Of a DNA stretch of 9,512 nt, positions 6,803-9,512 are shown one piece after another. Position 1 is the first letter of the stretch. Every line of letters starts with the position of its first letter. This stretch comes from Hyphomicrobiaceae bacterium UBA2767 (GTDB taxonomy: Bacteria > Pseudomonadota > Alphaproteobacteria > Rhizobiales > Methyloligellaceae). The position numbers were made by a program, and so were the translations under genes. The stretch lies in NCBI GenBank assembly GCA_002352635.1, contig DEIT01000111.1:3672-13183 (forward strand), given 5' to 3'. The notes under the pieces are model-generated. The model searched no databases. It saw only the letters and a list, made by a program, of their open reading frames with translations, and was not told the origin of the DNA.

Positions 6803-7282
6803 CTAGAGCCGGAAACGGCCGGTCAGTCGATAAGCCGCCAGAGAGGCGGCAGGCACCGCCATATCCGATATGTCGGACGGTCTTCGATGCTCTCTGACGG
6901 TCAGCGGAAACTCGCGCTTCAGCTCGATCAGGACGGGAACCATAAAGGCGTCGTCCGCACCTGATGTGTTCTCGATGGCCGTCAGCCGTTGGGTTTGTTT
7001 GACGGCCCACCCTTCACACAATTCCTCGCAACTGATCGGGGATTGATTAGGGCTCTGGTGATGGCCCGAGCCTTGCTGACCATGGGTGGGTTGCCCGGCG
7101 CCATGATGCGCATGGCCGTGTCCCGAACCACCATCCTGAGACGCGATTTGGGACATGCCGCCATGAGCATGAACCGCACTGGGGCCAAAGTAACCGGTAA
7201 AGGACAGGCAGGGTCCAATCAGCAATGCGATCGTCAGAAGCGCCACAAGAGTGGATCGCAGATTTGGGCAAATAGATCGCAC
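6803..7282 (-). CDS. Exported His-rich protein, first gene of the copper operon (uncharacterised)
   Basis: Read from a GTG at 7282, this is 159 residues. An earlier GTG at 7327 adds 15 codons but would fall inside the predicted promoter; the 7282 ribosome-binding site (GGGA) is weak, so the start is uncertain. A hydrophobic signal or anchor spans about 11-31. Next comes a His/Gly-rich segment (38-75) with HAHGG, GHGHAHHG and GSGHH, then a CEELC pair (C85, C89) and a conserved-looking soluble tail ending AAYRLTGRFRL. His-rich exported proteins leading copper operons recall CopL or DUF2946-type proteins, but I cannot assign it to either. It likely binds copper or zinc in the periplasm. A 119-base gap separates it from the small lipoprotein gene; no clear terminator was seen there. 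Confidence 0.7.
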   Translation of the reverse strand: MRSICPNLRSTLVALLTIALLIGPCLSFTGYFGPSAVHAHGGMSQIASQDGGSGHGHAHHGAGQPTHGQQGSGHHQSPNQSPISCEELCEGWAVKQTQRLTAIENTSGADDAFMVPVLIELKREFPLTVREHRRPSDISDMAVPAASLAAYRLTGRFRL

Positions 7283-7314
7283 GTTTCGAATCCCAGTGAT
7301 TGAAACCGGTCGGC

Positions 7315-7343
7315 ATTCAAGGCACACGCCCGCAAGGTGTCAA
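7315..7343 (-). promoter_or_regulatory. Candidate promoter of the copper operon
   Basis: On the minus strand a perfect -35 box TTGACA (7343-7338) is followed after 17 bases by TTGAAT (7320-7315, four of six consensus bases). Two direct copies of CCTTG lie in this spacer and at its edge (7337-7333 and 7322-7318). The spacing is standard, unlike the 19-20 bases usual for CueR/MerR-activated copper promoters, and no dyad typical of CueR is visible. The start point would fall near 7308, which favours the GTG at 7282 as translation start of the first gene. Based on sequence pattern only. Confidence 0.45.
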
Positions 7344-7521
7344 TTGATATTGTTGTTATCTCGAAGATTCCAGTCGTGCACTGTGCTCCGCATGCAACAT
7401 GACGCGCTTGACGCTCCCGACCGCAAACAGCGTTGGATCGATGTTGACCGAAATCAAGGCGGCCTGCGCCGGCTGTGTCGTTCTAATGGGCTAACATCCA
7501 CGACATTTGAGGAGTTTGAAG

Positions 7522-8160
7522 ATGTGCAACTCGGCCATTGGGAAATATATTCTGGTCGCCGGTTTGGTGGCCGGCAGCGCGATGAGCAGCAGCGTGGCCG
7601 TTTTCGCGCACAAGGGCGCAACCGGTGTCGTCAAGGACCGTATGGAGTTGATGGAGCGGTATGACGAGCTGACCGACCGTATCTTTGCCATGCTCCATGG
7701 TGAACTTCCCTACAGCGCCGACACTGTCCGAAAAGCCGCTCAGGAAATCAAGAAAACGTCCGGCGCGCATCTGGTAAAACTGTTCCCGAAAGGGAGTGAC
7801 GGAAAGCCAACCCGGGCGACATCCGCCGTGTGGGATAATACGGACACCTTCGAGCACTTTTCTGAAATGCTTGAAGTCTCCGCTGATGCCTTGGCCAACT
7901 CATCCGACAAGAAGCCCGAAGGGTCAACATCTCTCCCGAAGAAATGGGAAGACGTACCGGCGATGGGACAAGGTATGGGCCGGGGAATGGGTCCAGGACG
8001 CGGTATGGGACGAGGCCCTGGCATGATGGGCCGTGGTGGTGGACCTGGCATGATGGGCGGAGGCCCCGGGCGCGGTATCGGCGGTACGGTCGAGGGCGCC
8101 ACTTGGCATCTCGCCCATGTCTGCAACACATGCCACACGGCGTTCCGCAAAGAGGAATAG
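7522..8160 (+). CDS. Cytochrome c' (class II) with Gly/Met-rich insert
   Basis: A 212-residue exported cytochrome. The signal peptide covers about 1-29 (ends VAVFA). The mature protein starts HKGATGVVKDRMELMERYDEL, typical of cytochrome c' helix 1. Then come AAQEIKKTSGAHLVKLFPKGS and AVWDNTDTFEHFSEMLEVSADAL, the helix 2 and 3 segments. The haem motif CNTCH (201-205) is near the C-terminus as expected, followed by TAFRKEE. Between helix 3 and the haem motif sits an unusual insert (148-188) of GMG, GRGM and PGMM units with nine Met. The ATG at 7522 has GAGGAG seven bases upstream; the in-frame TTG at 7507 is less likely. It is divergent from the copper operon. Cytochromes c' bind NO or CO or shuttle electrons; the Met-rich arm suggests an added Cu(I) role, which is inference. 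Confidence 0.92.
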   Translation: MCNSAIGKYILVAGLVAGSAMSSSVAVFAHKGATGVVKDRMELMERYDELTDRIFAMLHGELPYSADTVRKAAQEIKKTSGAHLVKLFPKGSDGKPTRATSAVWDNTDTFEHFSEMLEVSADALANSSDKKPEGSTSLPKKWEDVPAMGQGMGRGMGPGRGMGRGPGMMGRGGGPGMMGGGPGRGIGGTVEGATWHLAHVCNTCHTAFRKEE

Positions 8161-8181
8161 CCTGCAGCGCAGAAAAAAGGT

Positions 8182-8232
8182 CAGGTCACGCACCTGTTGC
8201 GGGTGAAGTTCGGTCACCGGATTGTCCGCAAC
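8182..8232. terminator. Nested stem-loops between convergent cytochrome c' and ridA genes
   Basis: Two structures are visible. CAGGT (8182-8186) pairs with ACCTG (8192-8196) around a 5-base loop. GTTGCGG (8196-8202) pairs with CCGCAAC (8226-8232) and encloses GTGA (8203-8206) with TCAC (8214-8217). No long U-run follows on either strand, so intrinsic termination would be weak. The position between two convergent stops makes a bidirectional terminator the natural reading. Confidence 0.4.
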
Positions 8233-8237
8233 TGAAG

Positions 8238-8253
8238 GTAAACGTACGTTTAC
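8238..8253. repeat. Perfect 16-bp palindrome overlapping the ridA stop codon
   Basis: GTAAACGTACGTTTAC is identical to its own reverse complement over all 16 bases. It includes the ridA stop (TAA, 8252-8250 on the minus strand). It could be the inner part of a terminator structure with the stem-loops just upstream, or a protein-binding site. A perfect palindrome of this length is not strongly unexpected by chance in 9.5 kb. Confidence 0.55.
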
Positions 8254-8639
8254 TCCCGCGCGCCACTTTCCGCGATCATTTCGATTTCAACCTTCGCATC
8301 AAGCGGCAGGCTGGCGACACCAATGGTTGTTCGCGCTGGGTATGGTGTAGTGAATTGTTCGGCGTAGACGGCATTCATCGCATCGAAATCCTGCATATCC
8401 GTCAAATAGACCTGGACTTTGACAACGTCCTTTTCATTCAGCCCGGCAGCGTTCAGAACCGCGAAAAGATTTGCAAAACACTGGCGCGTCTGGTCGGCAA
8501 CTGACCCGTCGACCAGTTTACCGGTGGAAACAACGACCGGTGTCTGACCTGACAGGAAGACCAGGTTTTTGCCGGCCGCAGCATGGGAATACGGGCCGAT
8601 CGCGGCAGCATCCGGCGCGGTTACTGTTGATCGTGGCAT
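8250..8639 (-). CDS. ridA: RidA family reactive enamine/imine deaminase
   Basis: A 129-residue protein of standard RidA (YjgF/YER057c/UK114) length. RidA hydrolyses reactive enamine and imine intermediates released by PLP enzymes such as threonine dehydratase, protecting other PLP enzymes in the cytoplasm. Motifs are IGPYSHA (14-20), FLSGQTP (28-34), QTRQCFANL (50-58), DVVKVQVYLTDM (71-82) and YPARTTIGVASLP (100-112). R103 and E118 correspond to the substrate-binding Arg and catalytic Glu of archetypal RidA (R105 and E120 in E. coli), so activity is plausible; the Rid subfamily cannot be settled by eye. GGAGGG lies six bases before the ATG at 8639. It is divergent from the MarR gene across 219 bases, making it a possible target of that regulator. 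Confidence 0.9.
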   Translation of the reverse strand: MPRSTVTAPDAAAIGPYSHAAAGKNLVFLSGQTPVVVSTGKLVDGSVADQTRQCFANLFAVLNAAGLNEKDVVKVQVYLTDMQDFDAMNAVYAEQFTTPYPARTTIGVASLPLDAKVEIEMIAESGARE

Positions 8640-8782
8640 CGGATGCCCTCCATCATTCTACAATGGGCTGCTTACTTGATTGCGAAAGACCTGGGTTGAA
8701 GTGACATCTAGCGTAATAGTTGTTTCTCCAATGCAATCATTAACGTATCAGTTCTATTTTTAAGCTAGCGTGAAGGTGAGGG

Positions 8783-8794
8783 TTAGATACCTAA
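8783..8794. promoter_or_regulatory. Candidate operator: near-palindrome in the ridA-marR intergenic region
   Basis: TTAGATACCTAA is a 12-base inverted repeat with five of six pairs matching, in the 219-base AT-richer stretch between the divergent ridA and marR-like genes. MarR proteins bind AT-rich dyads of this kind near their own start. The same stretch also holds CTAGCGT twice (8708-8714 and 8765-8771). No convincing -35/-10 pair stood out for either gene. Position and symmetry are the only evidence. Confidence 0.25.
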
Positions 8795-8858
8795 TTACCT
8801 CTGATTCTGAAAACTTTTTGATAGGTGTACTGATAAACTTCCACTGGGCCTTTTTTTC

Positions 8859-9458
8859 ATGAAAGCAAACCGCAAGGGCGACGCGGTATACGCAGCTGAA
8901 GCTGTCGCGCATTTGGCACGGACCATATACTCGGGCGGAAATGCCTGCGGCTTAACCAATGCGCAGTGGACGGCCTTAAGATTCTTCGGAACGGTAAGTA
9001 GGTTCTCCCGCAACCTGTCCGCATTCGCCGACTACCATGCCACGTCACGCGGCAGTGCCTCGCAGACTATCAAGAGTCTCATCAAGAAAGACCTCCTTTC
9101 ACGTATCGCCTCAAATGAAGATGGTCGGTCAGCGCGCATTGAGGTCACGAAAAAAGGACGAGCTTTTTGCGAACAAGACCCTTTCAAGCGTCTTGTTTCG
9201 GCAATTGAAACCCTGCCGGATGGTGGCCCGAACAATCTGGCAGCAGTTCTGGAAGGTGTACTTGCATGTATTGACGTGGACCGGCAGGGGAAAACTCTTG
9301 GGACCTGCCCAAAGTGCCAATTCCTGAAAGAATGCATCAGTAACAAGAGTGCGGAAACGGCATATTTCTGCACGCATGCACAAGAAGAATTATCCGAACT
9401 AGAGCTCCAGCTGATTTGCATGAATTATAGCGCGAAGATGTCGGTCTTCGGCGCCTAG
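8859..9458 (+). CDS. MarR-family transcriptional regulator with five-cysteine C-terminal extension
   Basis: A 199-residue winged-helix regulator, longer than the usual 140-150 of MarR proteins. Residues 31-103 form the DNA-binding part: GLTNAQWTALRFF, the recognition region ATSRGSASQTIKSLIKKDLLSR (61-82) and the wing NEDGRSARIEVTKKG (86-100) with the typical Asp/Arg pair. After the dimerisation region, a C-terminal part (147-190) has C150 and C153 as CPKC, then C159, C171 and C187, ending LELQLICMNY. The Cys spacing suggests a Zn or Fe-S site or a redox switch. No clear Shine-Dalgarno sequence precedes the ATG at 8859; a poly-T tract does, so the start may be leaderless or weakly translated. 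It could control ridA, itself, or the nearby copper/cytochrome genes; the inducer is unknown. Confidence 0.87.
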   Translation: MKANRKGDAVYAAEAVAHLARTIYSGGNACGLTNAQWTALRFFGTVSRFSRNLSAFADYHATSRGSASQTIKSLIKKDLLSRIASNEDGRSARIEVTKKGRAFCEQDPFKRLVSAIETLPDGGPNNLAAVLEGVLACIDVDRQGKTLGTCPKCQFLKECISNKSAETAYFCTHAQEELSELELQLICMNYSAKMSVFGA

Positions 9459-9485
9459 GCCGTGTACTCATAAATGAGCATCGGC
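9459..9485 (+). terminator. Possible stem-loop after the MarR gene
   Basis: Directly after the TAG stop, GCCG (9459-9462) can pair with CGGC (9482-9485), and CTCA (9467-9470) with TGAG (9475-9478), leaving mismatched bases between the two stems. No U-run follows. It may be a weak terminator or part of a repeat that continues past the window; bases 9486-9512 hold nothing else I can identify. Confidence 0.25.
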
Positions 9486-9512
9486 TGGAACTGTTGCCGG
9501 GAATGTCCGCTT

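Noticed and set aside
6684..7010. Long 5' extension of the small lipoprotein frame (189 residues in total)
   Set aside because: It would overlap the end of the His-rich protein and bury the signal peptide; the GTG at 6683 with a GGGGG run upstream and a lipobox is far more credible.
7047..7316. 89-residue minus-strand frame overlapping the His-rich protein
   Set aside because: Alternative frame with no signal peptide or domain; the His-rich frame has a coherent signal, His cluster and soluble tail.
7315..7343. CueR/MerR-type copper operator in the operon promoter
   Set aside because: The spacer is 17 bases rather than 19-20, and the CCTTG copies are direct, not inverted.
7963..8085. GGC/ATG-rich repeats considered as a separate DNA tandem repeat or CRISPR-like array
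   Set aside because: The units are short, irregular and in frame within the cytochrome; they are protein-level Gly/Met repetition, not spaced direct repeats.
7740..8150. Pro-rich minus-strand frame opposite the cytochrome c' gene
   Set aside because: Its proline repeats are the complement of the Gly/Met-rich codons of the cytochrome insert.

Overview
The window looks like a chromosomal segment of an alphaproteobacterium, most likely from the Hyphomicrobiales (Rhizobiales) or a close relative. This rests on moderately high GC, frequent GTG starts, and the types of the flanking genes: a UPF0173 metallo-hydrolase, RuvX, a DUF599 membrane protein and a MarR regulator with a cysteine-rich tail. 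The taxon is inferred from gene character only, because no database search was possible.

Region 1 (1-2339) is ordinary core-type content. A truncated GNAT acetyltransferase and a UPF0173 metal-dependent hydrolase lie on the minus strand. They are divergent from ruvX and a DUF599 membrane protein on the plus strand.

Region 2 (2352-7282) is one six-gene minus-strand operon whose gene content points to periplasmic copper handling. In transcription order it encodes a His-rich exported protein, an 80-residue lipoprotein, a TolC/CusC-type outer-membrane lipoprotein, a Tat-exported two-domain multicopper oxidase, a CopI-like cupredoxin with a His-rich head, and a class I c-type cytochrome. The genes are closely spaced; tolC and the oxidase overlap as TGATG. 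No RND pump, membrane-fusion protein, P-type ATPase or copper regulator is present in the window.

Region 3 (7522-8160) is a divergently transcribed class II cytochrome (cytochrome c' type). It carries a Gly/Met-rich insert of about 40 residues just before its C-terminal CNTCH haem site. The copper operon and this cytochrome share the 7283-7521 intergenic region.

Region 4 (8182-9512) begins with a stretch containing stem-loops and a perfect 16-bp palindrome between the convergent cytochrome c' and ridA genes. It continues with ridA (minus), a 219-bp AT-richer divergent intergenic region, and a MarR-family regulator with a five-cysteine C-terminal extension (plus). The last 54 bases hold no gene.

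Working model (inference): the oxidase converts toxic periplasmic Cu(I) to Cu(II), the cupredoxin and the two cytochromes accept or shuttle electrons, and the His/Met-rich proteins buffer copper. The TolC-like protein either exports copper or works with a pump encoded elsewhere. No tRNA, rRNA, CRISPR array, insertion sequence or phage gene was seen.
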